NCBI RefSeq assembly: GCF_021655075.1
Contig: NZ_PPXX01000014.1
Span: 1 to 37,957 of the forward strand
Source of the DNA: Clostridium sp. Cult2
GTDB lineage: Bacteria > Bacillota > Clostridia > Tissierellales > Tepidimicrobiaceae
Direction: 5' to 3'
Length of the DNA stretch: 37,957 nucleotides
In this document: positions 25,896 to 34,265 of the stretch, piece by piece
Layout: each line of letters starts with the position of its first letter
Numbering within the stretch: the first letter of the stretch is position 1
Made by a program: the position numbers and the translations under genes
The notes under the pieces: model-generated
Database searches by the model: none
Told to the model about the DNA's origin: nothing
What the model saw: only the letters and a program-made list of their open reading frames with translations

Positions 25896-26792
25896 ATGGA
25901 TATTAGTTTAATTGCAGTACCCATTATGTATGGTTGTGATCGCCAAGGCGCTCAGTATGGACCAGAAAAGTTAAGACAGAAAGGTATATTAGATACAATA
26001 AAAAAATATAAAGAAAATGTTTATGATTTAGGTAATCTATATATCCCCCATATTCCAGAAGAAGATAAATACGCCCATCATAAGAAAATCAAGTATTTAA
26101 AGCCTGTAATTGATATAAATACCAACTTGGCCCATTCCGTTTTTAGTGCATTAAGTTCAAATAGTTTCCCTTTCATAATTGGAGGAGATCATTCCATTGG
26201 TTTAGGTAGCATCTCAGGTTCTAGTGAATTCCATAATAATTTAGCAGTTATATGGGTAGATGCCCATGGTGATATCAATACCCATGAAACATCCCCATCT
26301 GGTAATGCACATGGTATGCCTTTAGGTGCATCTTTAGGAGCTGGAGAGTCTTCCTTAGTCAATGTTTACTATGATGGTCCTAAGGTAAAACCTGAAAATG
26401 TATTTATTGTTGGTGCTAGAGATTTGGATGAAGGAGAAATTAAACTGGCAGAAGAATTAAACTTAAACTTATATACTATGGATAATATTAAAATGGTTGG
26501 CTTAAAATCCGTTATACATGAAATCATCAATAAAGTAAATAATTCTAATGTGGATGCAATCCATCTAAGTTTTGATATTGATGCATTAGATAAAAGTCTA
26601 GTTCCTGGAACTGGAACTCCAGTAGAAAATGGTTTTAACTTAGAAGAAGGAAAACTAATACTTAAAGAATTTCTAAACACAGGATTAATAAAATCTATGG
26701 ATTTAGTAGAATTAAATCCTCACTTAGATGAAAACGATATTACAGCTAATCTTTGCATAGATTTAGTAGATTGGATTTTTAAAAATTTATAA
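25896..26792 (+). CDS. rocF: Arginase
   Basis: Arginase hydrolyses L-arginine to ornithine and urea with two Mn ions. The 298-aa protein has the ureohydrolase metal motifs: GGDHS (residues 96-100, H99), DAHGD (122-126) and SFDIDALD with D227, D229 and D232. The specificity motif NTHETSPSGNAHGMPL is the arginase form rather than agmatinase. In the last signature the usual DPxxAPGTGTP reads DKSLVPGTGTP, so a Pro is replaced by Lys. Metal ligands are unaffected. It follows a good promoter and is 51 bp upstream of a hydroxyacid dehydrogenase gene, without a terminator between them. No other arginine-use genes are nearby. Confidence 0.93.
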   Translation: MDISLIAVPIMYGCDRQGAQYGPEKLRQKGILDTIKKYKENVYDLGNLYIPHIPEEDKYAHHKKIKYLKPVIDINTNLAHSVFSALSSNSFPFIIGGDHSIGLGSISGSSEFHNNLAVIWVDAHGDINTHETSPSGNAHGMPLGASLGAGESSLVNVYYDGPKVKPENVFIVGARDLDEGEIKLAEELNLNLYTMDNIKMVGLKSVIHEIINKVNNSNVDAIHLSFDIDALDKSLVPGTGTPVENGFNLEEGKLILKEFLNTGLIKSMDLVELNPHLDENDITANLCIDLVDWIFKNL

Positions 26793-26843
26793 TTTATTAT
26801 TTATAATGGAATATAATTAACAAAAGAAGAAGGAGGGTTCATT

Positions 26844-27785
26844 TTGAAGGCACTTATCACTTTTAAATATACAGATGAAGAGTTTAAAAGTTTAAAAGAG
26901 TTAGGTTATGAAATAATATTTAAAGAAGAGAGAGATATAAGTTTTTCTGATGATATGAAAGATGTAGACATGATGGTATGTTTTAACCCTTTCGATAAAA
27001 TTGATATTAGTATGTTACCAAACTTAAAGTGGATTCAACTTCTAAGTGCAGGCATCAATCAAGTACCAGTAGAAAAAGTGTTAAATCAAAATATAATCCT
27101 AACTAATAATAGAGGGGGATATAGTATCCCTATAGCAGAATGGATTATACTGAAAACATTAGAAATGTATAAAAATAGCAAGGAATTTTATGAAAAGCAA
27201 AGTAAAAAACACTGGAAATCAGATACTTCACTTTTAGAAGTCTATGGAAAAACCATAGGATTTATTGGAACCGGTTCTATTGCTCAAGAAGCTGCAAAGA
27301 GATTTGAAGGATTTGGCGTAAATATAATTGGAATAAACTCTAGCGGAAAAAAAGCAGAATATTTCCACCAATGTTTTAGTATAGATAAAATAAATGAGGT
27401 TGTAAACCAATGGGATGTTTTAATAGTAGCAGCTCCTTATACTAAAAAGACACATCATCTTGTAAATCAAGATATCTTTAATAATATGAAAGATGGGTCT
27501 TACCTAATAAATATAGCCCGTGGTAGTATAATAGATGAAAATGCTCTTATACAAAATTTGAAATCAGGAAAAATTAAAAAAGCTGCACTAGATGTATTTG
27601 AAGTTGAACCTTTACCAGAGAATAGTCCTCTCTGGAATATGGATAATGTAATTATCTCCCCACACAACTCTTGGGCTTCAGAGATGAACTTTAAAAGAAG
27701 ATACGAAATCGCATATAAAAATATGAAAAGATATATAAATAAAGAAGAATTAATAAATATAATAGATTTAAAAAGAGGATATTGA
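26844..27785 (+). CDS. D-2-hydroxyacid dehydrogenase (NAD-dependent)
   Basis: The 313-aa cytoplasmic oxidoreductase of the D-isomer specific family has the NAD loop GTGSIA at residues 142-147. The catalytic triad is intact: Arg226 (NIARGS), Glu255 (FEVEPLP) and His274 (SPHNSW). The substrate cannot be chosen from sequence among D-lactate-like, hydroxypyruvate or other 2-oxoacids. It is of the shorter phosphoglycerate-dehydrogenase-like group without an ACT domain. The start is TTG, with AGGAGG seven bases upstream. It is probably co-transcribed with arginase and ends in a terminator. Confidence 0.88.
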   Translation: MKALITFKYTDEEFKSLKELGYEIIFKEERDISFSDDMKDVDMMVCFNPFDKIDISMLPNLKWIQLLSAGINQVPVEKVLNQNIILTNNRGGYSIPIAEWIILKTLEMYKNSKEFYEKQSKKHWKSDTSLLEVYGKTIGFIGTGSIAQEAAKRFEGFGVNIIGINSSGKKAEYFHQCFSIDKINEVVNQWDVLIVAAPYTKKTHHLVNQDIFNNMKDGSYLINIARGSIIDENALIQNLKSGKIKKAALDVFEVEPLPENSPLWNMDNVIISPHNSWASEMNFKRRYEIAYKNMKRYINKEELINIIDLKRGY

Positions 27786-27809
27786 CTAATAAGTCATATC
27801 CTCTTTTTT
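27770..27809 (+). terminator. Terminator after the hydroxyacid dehydrogenase gene
   Basis: Arms AAAAAGAGGATATTGAC and GTCATATCCTCTTTTTT pair with one bulged base, overlap the stop codon and end in a T run. Confidence 0.85.
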
Positions 27810-27847
27810 GTGCTAGATGGTATAATAGAGTAGATAGGAGTGATTTT

Positions 27848-28450
27848 ATGGATAATAAATATATGACTACACAAGAAAAAATACTCGAAGCTGCTATTCA
27901 ACTATTTGGTTTAAAAGGGGATATGACAATAAGGGAAATTGCAAATAAAGCAGGGGTAAATGTAGCTGCAATAAACTACCATTTTCATAGCAAAGATAAT
28001 CTTTTAAAATCGGTAGAAAAACACTACTCCAACCTTCTATATGATATACAAAATGAAATTATAAAAAATCCAACTACCAGTCTTAAAGAAAAACTGACCA
28101 TCTGGGCAAATAATTTAATGGAATTCATGTTCGAATGTCCTGCCCTAATCTCTTTAGTAACAAATTTAGTTCTTCAAGATGAAAATTATAATCCTGAAAT
28201 AATAAAGAAATTCTTCAATAATATAGAATTCAAAGAACAAATTGAAGGAATAATATCCTCTATAACCAATATAGATGATTTGGAAATTTTAAATTATAAG
28301 TATATACAACTTTTTTCTGGAATATTGGGTCCAATTATATTCCAAGTCATGCCCAACGTTTCTGGAACAAAAAGAGTCTTTATAGATTTTAGTGTAGAAG
28401 AAGAAAGGATGAAATACATAAAAAATCTAATTGACACAACATTGAAATAA
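27848..28450 (+). CDS. TetR/AcrR family transcriptional regulator
   Basis: The 200-aa repressor has the TetR N-terminal helix-turn-helix (EKILEAAIQLFGLKG, MTIREIANKAGVNVAAINYH, then FHSKDNLLKSV). The ligand-binding C-terminal half is divergent, as usual. The open frame begins at 27782, but its first part lies in the preceding terminator, so the ATG at 27848 with ATAGGAG upstream is chosen. It is followed by an inverted-repeat region and then the MMPL exporter gene, which it probably controls. The ligand is unknown. Confidence 0.92.
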   Translation: MDNKYMTTQEKILEAAIQLFGLKGDMTIREIANKAGVNVAAINYHFHSKDNLLKSVEKHYSNLLYDIQNEIIKNPTTSLKEKLTIWANNLMEFMFECPALISLVTNLVLQDENYNPEIIKKFFNNIEFKEQIEGIISSITNIDDLEILNYKYIQLFSGILGPIIFQVMPNVSGTKRVFIDFSVEEERMKYIKNLIDTTLK

Positions 28451-28481
28451 AAGATTGATTTTTTTTACCTTTAGTATTAAG

Positions 28482-28522
28482 ATGTATTTAAACAATTGTT
28501 TTAATCATATGTTTAAATACAT
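28482..28522 (+). promoter_or_regulatory. Inverted repeat with nested palindrome, candidate TetR operator or attenuator
   Basis: ATGTATTTAAACA (28482-28494) and TGTTTAAATACAT (28510-28522) form 13-bp perfect arms followed by a T run, which would act as a terminator after tetR. Nested inside is AAACAATTGTTT (28490-28501), a perfect 12-bp palindrome that overlaps the left arm. The region lies 22 bp before the exporter start, where a TetR operator is expected. Both functions are inferred. Confidence 0.6.
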
Positions 28523-28543
28523 TTTTTTATTGGGGGGTTTTAT

Positions 28544-30613
28544 GTGGATAGTTTAGCAAATTTCGTGGTAAAACATAAAAAATTTATTCTCATAATATAC
28601 GCCATATTTATTGTCCTATCATTAATAGGAAATAATTATGTGGAAGTTAACTATGATTTAAGTGCTTACTTGCCATGGGAAATTAACTCTATAAAGGGGA
28701 AAAACATATTAGAAAAGGATTTTGGCATCAATGGTACAGGATATGTAATGATAAAGGATATGCCATTACAGGAAGTAGAAAAAATATCAAAAACTATAGA
28801 ATCTATAGAAGGAGTCAAAGATATAATCTGGATAGGCACTGTAGAAGATATATTAAAACCAGAAAGTTTTATGGATGAAAATATAAAAAAAGAATTCCTA
28901 TCCTTAGATTCAAATTTAATTCAAGTTACATTTTTGGATTCAAATGACTCCCTTTCAACTGTTGAAGCCCTAGGACAAATACAAGAAATAATAGGAGAAA
29001 AAGGATATGTAGGAGGCCCTGCAGCAGTTTCTAGGGATATGCAAATCATTACCTCAAAGGAAGTTATCTACTATTCTATTATAGCCTTTATAATAATCTC
29101 CATAATCCTATTCATGTCCATGGAATCCTTTATAGAGCCTATACTTTTTTTTATAGCAATAGGAGTAGCCATAATATTAAATAAAGGAACCAATATACTG
29201 TTTGACAATATTTCATTCACTACTCATTCTGTTGCAAGTATTATCCAATTAGCAGTTTCAATGGATTATTCAATATTTTTACTTCATAGATATATTGAAG
29301 AAAAAAACCAACAAGTGAATAGGGATGAAGCTATGGTTAAGGCCATTGGAAAAACCTTTAATTCCATCCTATCATCTTCCCTAACTACTATAGGAGGTTT
29401 CCTTGCCCTTGTTGCTATGAAATATGGAATTGGTAAGGATATAGGTCTAGTTCTTGCAAAAGGGGTATTATTTAGTTTAATATCAGTGATTACCTTTTTA
29501 CCAGTGTTAATACTGATATTTGATGAAAAGACAGAAAAATACCGCCATAAAATACTTCTACCTAATTTTAAAAAAGCCTCTACTATTATAATAAAATATA
29601 GATATTTATTTTTAGTAATGGTTGTTCTAATAACAATACCCTCCTTTTTAGCCCAGTCCAATGTAAAATATTATTATGCTGATGAAAAAACTTTACCAGA
29701 ATCAATAAATTCTAATATAGCTAATAGGGAAATAGATAAATTGTTTTCAAACAAAAACCAACTTGCCCTTATTGTTCCTAAGGGTGATAAATTAATAGAA
29801 TCAGATTTATTAGATAAATTGGAAAATATTAGGGGAGTAGATGATGTTAAGGGTTTATATTCTTTAGTAGATACTACCATACCAGAGGATTTTATCCCTG
29901 ATGATGTTAAAGCTAATTTCCAATCGGATAGATATTCTTTAATAAATATAAATTTAAATTTACCTATGGAAGGGGAAACAACTCACGATGCTTTATATTC
30001 CATAAAAATGACAGTCTCTGAACTATATGATGAATGGTATTTAACTGGGGAAGCTGCCATATACTTGGATTTACAAGAAGTCACTTCAAAGGATTTTAAA
30101 AATGTGACTATAATATCTATAATCATAATAAGTGGAATTATTCTCATAGCATCTAAATCTTTAACCATACCTATAATTTTGATATTTGTAATTCAATTAG
30201 GAATATGGATAAATCTTGCAATACCCTATATGCAAGGGATTACTTTAAATTTCATCTCCTTCATAATTATAGGGGCAATACAATTAGGTGCCACAGTAGA
30301 CTATGCTATATTATTTACTTTTAGATTTAAAGAAAATCTAGAAATAATACCAAATAAAAAGGAAGCAGCTATTAAAACTATAGAAGATACAGGAAGGCCT
30401 ATACTTACGTCCGCTCTAATATTATTTACTGGTACGTTAAGTGTCTATCTTATTACAAGTATGAAAAATGCTGCAGAGCTGACTCTTCTTATAGGCAGGG
30501 GAGCAATTATCAGTTTAATATTGGTTCTAGTAGCCCTTCCTTCCATATTGTTAATTTTAAATAGTATAATAAGTAAAACCACAATTAATTGGCCAAAGGA
30601 GTTGAATAAATAA
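28544..30613 (+). CDS. MMPL/RND family transporter (YdfJ-like)
   Basis: This 689-aa membrane protein has two homologous halves. Each has one helix, an extracellular domain, then a five-helix bundle (about 12 helices in total), as in MmpL/HpnN-type exporters. Seen are the first helix (FILIIYAIFIVLSLI), the porter segment GYVGGPAAVSRDM, and the helix-bundle motifs VSMDYSIFLLHR and GATVDYAILFTFRF. The acidic residue after the Met or Val in each is the likely proton-relay position. Such pumps use proton motive force to move lipids or hydrophobic compounds. The start is GTG after GGGGGG. The gene ends directly against the next gene, which encodes a secreted heptad-repeat partner. The substrate is unknown. 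Confidence 0.9.
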   Translation: MDSLANFVVKHKKFILIIYAIFIVLSLIGNNYVEVNYDLSAYLPWEINSIKGKNILEKDFGINGTGYVMIKDMPLQEVEKISKTIESIEGVKDIIWIGTVEDILKPESFMDENIKKEFLSLDSNLIQVTFLDSNDSLSTVEALGQIQEIIGEKGYVGGPAAVSRDMQIITSKEVIYYSIIAFIIISIILFMSMESFIEPILFFIAIGVAIILNKGTNILFDNISFTTHSVASIIQLAVSMDYSIFLLHRYIEEKNQQVNRDEAMVKAIGKTFNSILSSSLTTIGGFLALVAMKYGIGKDIGLVLAKGVLFSLISVITFLPVLILIFDEKTEKYRHKILLPNFKKASTIIIKYRYLFLVMVVLITIPSFLAQSNVKYYYADEKTLPESINSNIANREIDKLFSNKNQLALIVPKGDKLIESDLLDKLENIRGVDDVKGLYSLVDTTIPEDFIPDDVKANFQSDRYSLININLNLPMEGETTHDALYSIKMTVSELYDEWYLTGEAAIYLDLQEVTSKDFKNVTIISIIIISGIILIASKSLTIPIILIFVIQLGIWINLAIPYMQGITLNFISFIIIGAIQLGATVDYAILFTFRFKENLEIIPNKKEAAIKTIEDTGRPILTSALILFTGTLSVYLITSMKNAAELTLLIGRGAIISLILVLVALPSILLILNSIISKTTINWPKELNK

Positions 30614-30628
30614 GTGGAGGGAAAAATA

Positions 30629-32371
30629 ATGAAAAGAATTTTAAGTTTATTGATAATATTTACCATATTATTCTCTTTTTCAACTATAGTATTAGCAGAA
30701 ATTAATAGAAATGAAACCATATACGTGAATTTAAACCATGATGGTACCACTAAAAATATTAAGGTGGTAAATCATATTTCTGGCAATAGCGTTGAAAAAT
30801 ATTATATTGACTTCGGTGACTATGATGATATTAAGGTTTTAGTAGATGGAGTTAAGCCAATAATAGAAGATGATGAAATCAAATGGCATACTGAAATTTT
30901 AAAAGAAAAAGATATCTATTATGAAGGTACTATAACTAAAGAATTGCCTATGATCATAAATATAGATTACTTTTTAGATGGGAAGGAGATTGAAGGAGAA
31001 AAACTAGCTGGAAAGTCTGGGAATCTAAAAATTAATATCTCCATTAAAAATAGCACTGATTTGACTACCCAATTTCAAATACCCTTAAATTTAGATATAT
31101 TTTCTGATATAAAAATAGAAAATGGAGTTAGTTCTGTTGTTGGTAAGACTATGACTGTAGTATTTACACACCTTCCTATTGAAGATCAGGAGTTTAGTAT
31201 TGAAGCTAAAGGTAAAAATATCCAACTAGAACCCATTATTATATCTTCCACTTCATCTAGTATAATTTTGCCTGATGACTTAGAAAAAGATATAGATAAT
31301 TTTTCCGAAGGCATTAATGAAATGTCAAAAGCTGCAGAAGAACTTGAAAAAGGCTCCTCTAAACTAACTAAAGGAACCAATAGTTTAAAGGAAGGTCTCA
31401 AAGCACTAAGTGATGGAATAGCCAAATTCTATTCTAGCTTTAAAGAAATTGGAAATAATACCAAAATACTATCTAAAGGCCTTATGGATTTCAATAATGG
31501 TTTCAAGGTTCTTGTAGATAATATTCAAAATCTATTCAGTGGAATCAACCAATTAAATAGTGGCTTTAATCAAATAGACACTGAAACTCAAAGTATTAAG
31601 GAAGGACTTTCATCTTTAAATAATGGAACTAAAGAATTAAATAAAGGAGCAGAACAATTGGCAAATGGTCTCAATGAACTTGACACTAACCATAAAAAAT
31701 TAGTAACCTTAGCAGAAAGCCTATCAAATAGCAAAGACCCAAGAGTTAAGGCCCTTGCTGAAGGAGTTATAAAAGAAGGAATGGCCATTAGTACATTGAG
31801 TCAAGGAGCCAATGATTCCTTCGTGGGTATGAGTGCTATTGGGGAGAACATCAATAAATTAGATTTAGGATTTCAAGAATATAGTAAAGGTATTGATACT
31901 ATTGCGGGAGGTTTTAATCAATTAAATCAACAGTTAGAACCTTTACCTAAAGAATTGGAAAATATGTATAAAGGACACAGTCAACTAACAGAGGGCATTA
32001 ATTCAATGTTTACAGGTTTTGAACCTATGATGGAAGGATTTGAAGAATTAAATAATAAAACTCAAGGATTACCCAATGAGGTAGATAAATTAATTGATGG
32101 ACAGAAAAACATCACAAAAGGTATAAGCACTTTAAATGAAGAAGGATTGGTAAAGATTAAGGATTCAATAGATGGATTTTCTATATTAGATAATTCAAAA
32201 ACAAAAAATGAATATACCTCCTTTGTTCATAGTAAAAATGATAATAATACTTCCCAATTTATAATGCAAACTCCAGCCATAAAATTAGAGGCTGAAAAAG
32301 AAAAAGTTGAACTAAAAGTAGAAAATGAGAAAAACTTCTTTGAAAGATTTTTAGACCTATTTAGGAGATAA
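30629..32371 (+). CDS. Secreted Leu/Gly heptad-repeat protein linked to the MMPL transporter
   Basis: The 580-aa protein has a signal peptide (residues 1-23, cleavage near VLA). Residues of about 25-215 form a beta-rich domain of unknown function, and then come long runs of X-X-X-Leu-X-X-Gly heptads. Nineteen heptads run without a break at about 226-358 and about 13 more at 412-502. The tail is short and charged and lacks a membrane anchor, unlike YhgE/Pip proteins that share such heptads. The frame is open from a GTG directly after the transporter stop, but GTGGAGGG is positioned for the ATG at 30629. It is co-transcribed with the MMPL gene. I infer an extracytoplasmic accessory or tether for that pump. 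Confidence 0.82.
   Translation: MKRILSLLIIFTILFSFSTIVLAEINRNETIYVNLNHDGTTKNIKVVNHISGNSVEKYYIDFGDYDDIKVLVDGVKPIIEDDEIKWHTEILKEKDIYYEGTITKELPMIINIDYFLDGKEIEGEKLAGKSGNLKINISIKNSTDLTTQFQIPLNLDIFSDIKIENGVSSVVGKTMTVVFTHLPIEDQEFSIEAKGKNIQLEPIIISSTSSSIILPDDLEKDIDNFSEGINEMSKAAEELEKGSSKLTKGTNSLKEGLKALSDGIAKFYSSFKEIGNNTKILSKGLMDFNNGFKVLVDNIQNLFSGINQLNSGFNQIDTETQSIKEGLSSLNNGTKELNKGAEQLANGLNELDTNHKKLVTLAESLSNSKDPRVKALAEGVIKEGMAISTLSQGANDSFVGMSAIGENINKLDLGFQEYSKGIDTIAGGFNQLNQQLEPLPKELENMYKGHSQLTEGINSMFTGFEPMMEGFEELNNKTQGLPNEVDKLIDGQKNITKGISTLNEEGLVKIKDSIDGFSILDNSKTKNEYTSFVHSKNDNNTSQFIMQTPAIKLEAEKEKVELKVENEKNFFERFLDLFRR
31304..32134 (+). repeat. Protein-level Leu/Gly heptad array
   Basis: Within the secreted protein, seven-residue units such as TKGTNSL, KEGLKAL, NNGTKEL and TEGINSM repeat in phase. 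There are two blocks (31304-31702 and 31862-32134), separated by about 53 residues. The pattern, Gly at position 3 and a bulky residue at position 7, is that of the known xxxLxxG heptad class. The DNA itself is not a simple repeat. Confidence 0.85.
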
Positions 32372-32375
32372 TAGG

Positions 32376-32413
32376 ACAAAAGGTCTTCTTAATAAATTAA
32401 GAAGACCTTTTGT
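32376..32413. terminator. Terminator shared by the heptad-protein gene and tRNA-Ala
   Basis: Perfect 17-bp arms, ACAAAAGGTCTTCTTAA (32376-32392) and its complement (32397-32413), have a four-base loop. It sits between the stop codon on the plus strand and the tRNA 3' end on the minus strand. Confidence 0.75.
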
Positions 32414-32426
32414 AATCCTATTATAA

Positions 32427-32502
32427 TGGTGGAGATAAGGGGACTCGAACCCCTGACCTCTTGACTGCCAGTCAAGCATTCTCCCAACTGAACTATATCC
32501 CC
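32427..32502 (-). tRNA. tRNA-Ala (anticodon GGC)
   Basis: On the minus strand a 76-nt cloverleaf starts GGGGATA and ends TATCTCC, then ACCA, so CCA is encoded. The anticodon arm is CTTGA, loop CTGGCAG, TCAAG, giving anticodon GGC for GCC codons. The acceptor stem carries the G3-U70 pair that defines alanine tRNAs. The T loop GGTTCGAGTCC and D arm are regular. Confidence 0.96.
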
Positions 32503-32512
32503 ATCGTATTAG

Positions 32513-32541
32513 ATAATACTACTTTTTACTATTTTGGTCAA
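32513..32541 (-). promoter_or_regulatory. Promoter of tRNA-Ala
   Basis: On the minus strand TTGACC (32536-32541), a 17-nt spacer and TATTAT (32513-32518) lie just upstream of the tRNA 5' end. Confidence 0.75.
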
Positions 32542-32634
32542 GTAGAATTTTCTTTTTAAATGGAAATTACTATTTATCTAAAAAAAGGGGTATTATATTA
32601 AAGTAGTATACAAATTGCAAAGGAGTGTTGATGA

Positions 32635-33135
32635 ATGAACCCAATGTTAAAAAAATTAGTAGATCAAGATTTTATGACAGAACCCCAAGGTGAATACCTA
32701 GAAGATTCCATTGGAAAAAAGGAGTCCATCATAGTCTCGGGCCATAAAGGTTGGGGTATTCGCCCTCTAATGGCTACTTTAATGGCTATAGCTAAAATCA
32801 ATTCTAAAGCCATTCAGGTTAAAGGTTTTGACGATTTGAAAAAGGAGGACGTGGAATATTTCTTAATTCCGGGAATAAGCGGTATTGATTTTGAGAAGTT
32901 AATTGCTGAAGCTATGGCTATTCCTAATTCTGCTTTCATAAGTATAAAAGATCCAGAACACCCCTATTCGATTTTCAAACTTCTAAGAGAGGTTTTTAAG
33001 AAAAATAAAGATACTTCTAAAGTATACCAAGTCCTTGAATGCGCTAAAATTGATGATGTGCCAAAATTAATTAAAATCACCCAAATTACTCTAGATGAAA
33101 CAGGTAAACTTAATAAAATTGATTTTAAAGGTTAG
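32635..33135 (+). CDS. Unrecognised protein with a degenerate P-loop-like segment
   Basis: The 166-aa soluble protein starts at an ATG with AAGGAGTG upstream. I do not recognise its family with certainty. After a helical N-terminus, residues 31-46 read SIIVSGHKGWGIRPLM. This is a beta strand and a glycine loop placed like a Walker A motif, but it lacks the Lys-Ser/Thr that binds ATP. The order of elements, and a C-terminal stretch like KVYQVLECAKIDDVPKLIKI then TQITLDETG, recall the RecA-like domain of secretion-type (GspE/VirB11) ATPases in reduced form. This is weak inference. It stands alone between the tRNA and trpP and ends in a terminator. Confidence 0.6.
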   Translation: MNPMLKKLVDQDFMTEPQGEYLEDSIGKKESIIVSGHKGWGIRPLMATLMAIAKINSKAIQVKGFDDLKKEDVEYFLIPGISGIDFEKLIAEAMAIPNSAFISIKDPEHPYSIFKLLREVFKKNKDTSKVYQVLECAKIDDVPKLIKITQITLDETGKLNKIDFKG

Positions 33136-33179
33136 ATATAATCCACTCCATAATTTCAACAACTATAGACTTTTTTAAA

Positions 33180-33210
33180 TATAGTGGCAAGGATATCTCC
33201 TGCCACTATA
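33180..33210. terminator. Bidirectional terminator between the 166-aa protein and trpP genes
   Basis: Arms TATAGTGGCA (33180-33189) and TGCCACTATA (33201-33210) are perfect, with an inner GGA/TCC pairing. It lies between convergent stop codons. Confidence 0.8.
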
Positions 33211-33238
33211 TTTAGTTTACAAGCATTAATAGCTTAAG

Positions 33239-33754
33239 CTAATGGAGGGCAATTCCTGATAATTTTATGGCTTTTTTAGTTATACCGTATACAAATACTG
33301 TACCAATGCCATTTACTATGGTAGTAGGAATTACTACTGTGATTATTAACATTTCTATTGGAACGGGTAAACCCGTTATAAAAGTAGCAGAACCTAAAAA
33401 TATTATTCCACTAATAAATGTTCCTAAACCTCCAATTAATCCAACTATTATAGAATTATCTTTAAATTGGCTAAGATATTTAATCACAACAAAAAGAATT
33501 AAACATGTAAATATTTTATCTATAATATTTGGCAACTGTCCTCCTGGGAAAGTAGTAGTCATAGCAGAAAGCAAACCAGCTAGCAATCCCGTCAACATAG
33601 CATTTTCAAATTTAGAATTTAATAAAAGGGATACAATCATAAAAGATAGTAGAAAATCAAATTTCATCCCACCTAATATACCTGGTGTAATTTGGTGCAA
33701 AATAAAACCAATGGCTAGTAGCAATGTTGTAAAAATATTGTTTTTCAATCTCAT
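33239..33754 (-). CDS. trpP: Tryptophan transporter TrpP
   Basis: TrpP (YhaG) imports tryptophan in Firmicutes. The 171-aa protein is almost entirely hydrophobic, with about five to six membrane helices. It has the family opening FTTLLLAIGFILHQITPGIL and the segment GGMKFDFLLSFMIV, followed by the glycine-rich LLAGLLSAMTTTFPGGQLPN. An ATG three codons upstream (33763) abuts the AAGGAG, so the ATG at 33754 with spacing of 9 is chosen. The T-box leader upstream carries a TGG specifier, which independently supports tryptophan as the substrate. Confidence 0.93.
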   Translation of the reverse strand: MRLKNNIFTTLLLAIGFILHQITPGILGGMKFDFLLSFMIVSLLLNSKFENAMLTGLLAGLLSAMTTTFPGGQLPNIIDKIFTCLILFVVIKYLSQFKDNSIIVGLIGGLGTFISGIIFLGSATFITGLPVPIEMLIITVVIPTTIVNGIGTVFVYGITKKAIKLSGIALH

Positions 33755-33852
33755 TATAAACATCTCCTTTTTTTAATTTTATTACTTTGCATTTCCAATC
33801 ATCTAGTTCACTTCACAACATTCTACTTCACCACCTTTATATTGTAATCAAT

Positions 33853-34142
33853 AAAAAAAGTCCTTCATCCTCTAAAAAAAGGACGAAAGACTACTCTCGC
33901 GGTGCCACCTTGCTTAAATTATCCAATGGATAATCTCCCTTTACAGATACCTAATCTAATGACTATATATCCTATTCCTATAACGGGAAATCCCCGGTAT
34001 TAGCTACTCTGATATCAATCATTTCACCATACTTCTTGTAGATCCATTCGCTAAAACTCTGGTACCGGACTTTCACCAACTCCGACTCGCTAAAACCATA
34101 TCTATTTAGCTACTATTTCTACGCATTGAATTTAACTCAATT
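33853..34142 (-). promoter_or_regulatory. T-box riboswitch, tryptophan specific
   Basis: On the minus strand stem I is formed by GTAGA/TCTAC and GCTAAA/TTTAGC. These flank an internal loop with the AGTA motif on one side and GAATGGA on the other. The specifier codon is TGG (34044-34046), tryptophan. The core AAGGTGGCACCGCG is at 33898-33911. Its TGGC fits a tRNA with a G discriminator, as tRNA-Trp has. The terminator arms are 33881-33892 and 33859-33870, followed by a T run to 33853. It controls trpP. Confidence 0.96.
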
Positions 34143-34148
34143 TTTTTA

Positions 34149-34177
34149 ATTATATTACATCTAGATAGAAAAGTCAA
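34149..34177 (-). promoter_or_regulatory. Promoter of the trpP T-box leader
   Basis: On the minus strand TTGACT (34172-34177), a 17-nt spacer and a perfect TATAAT (34149-34154) lie just before stem I. Confidence 0.85.
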
Positions 34178-34265
34178 GAAGTATTATTTCCTTTAAAATT
34201 TGTTCTGAATTTTTTTTATTATTTAACATATACTAATTACACATTAAAATGAAAGGAAGAAGCCT

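Noticed and set aside
31304-32134. DNA tandem repeat or CRISPR-like array in the heptad region
   Set aside because: The periodicity exists in the protein (seven residues) but the codons vary, so there is no DNA-level repeat.
33267-33776. 169-codon open frame on the plus strand opposite trpP
   Set aside because: It mirrors the trpP gene. TrpP has family motifs, a ribosome site and a T-box leader, while the opposite frame has no ribosome site or recognisable domain.
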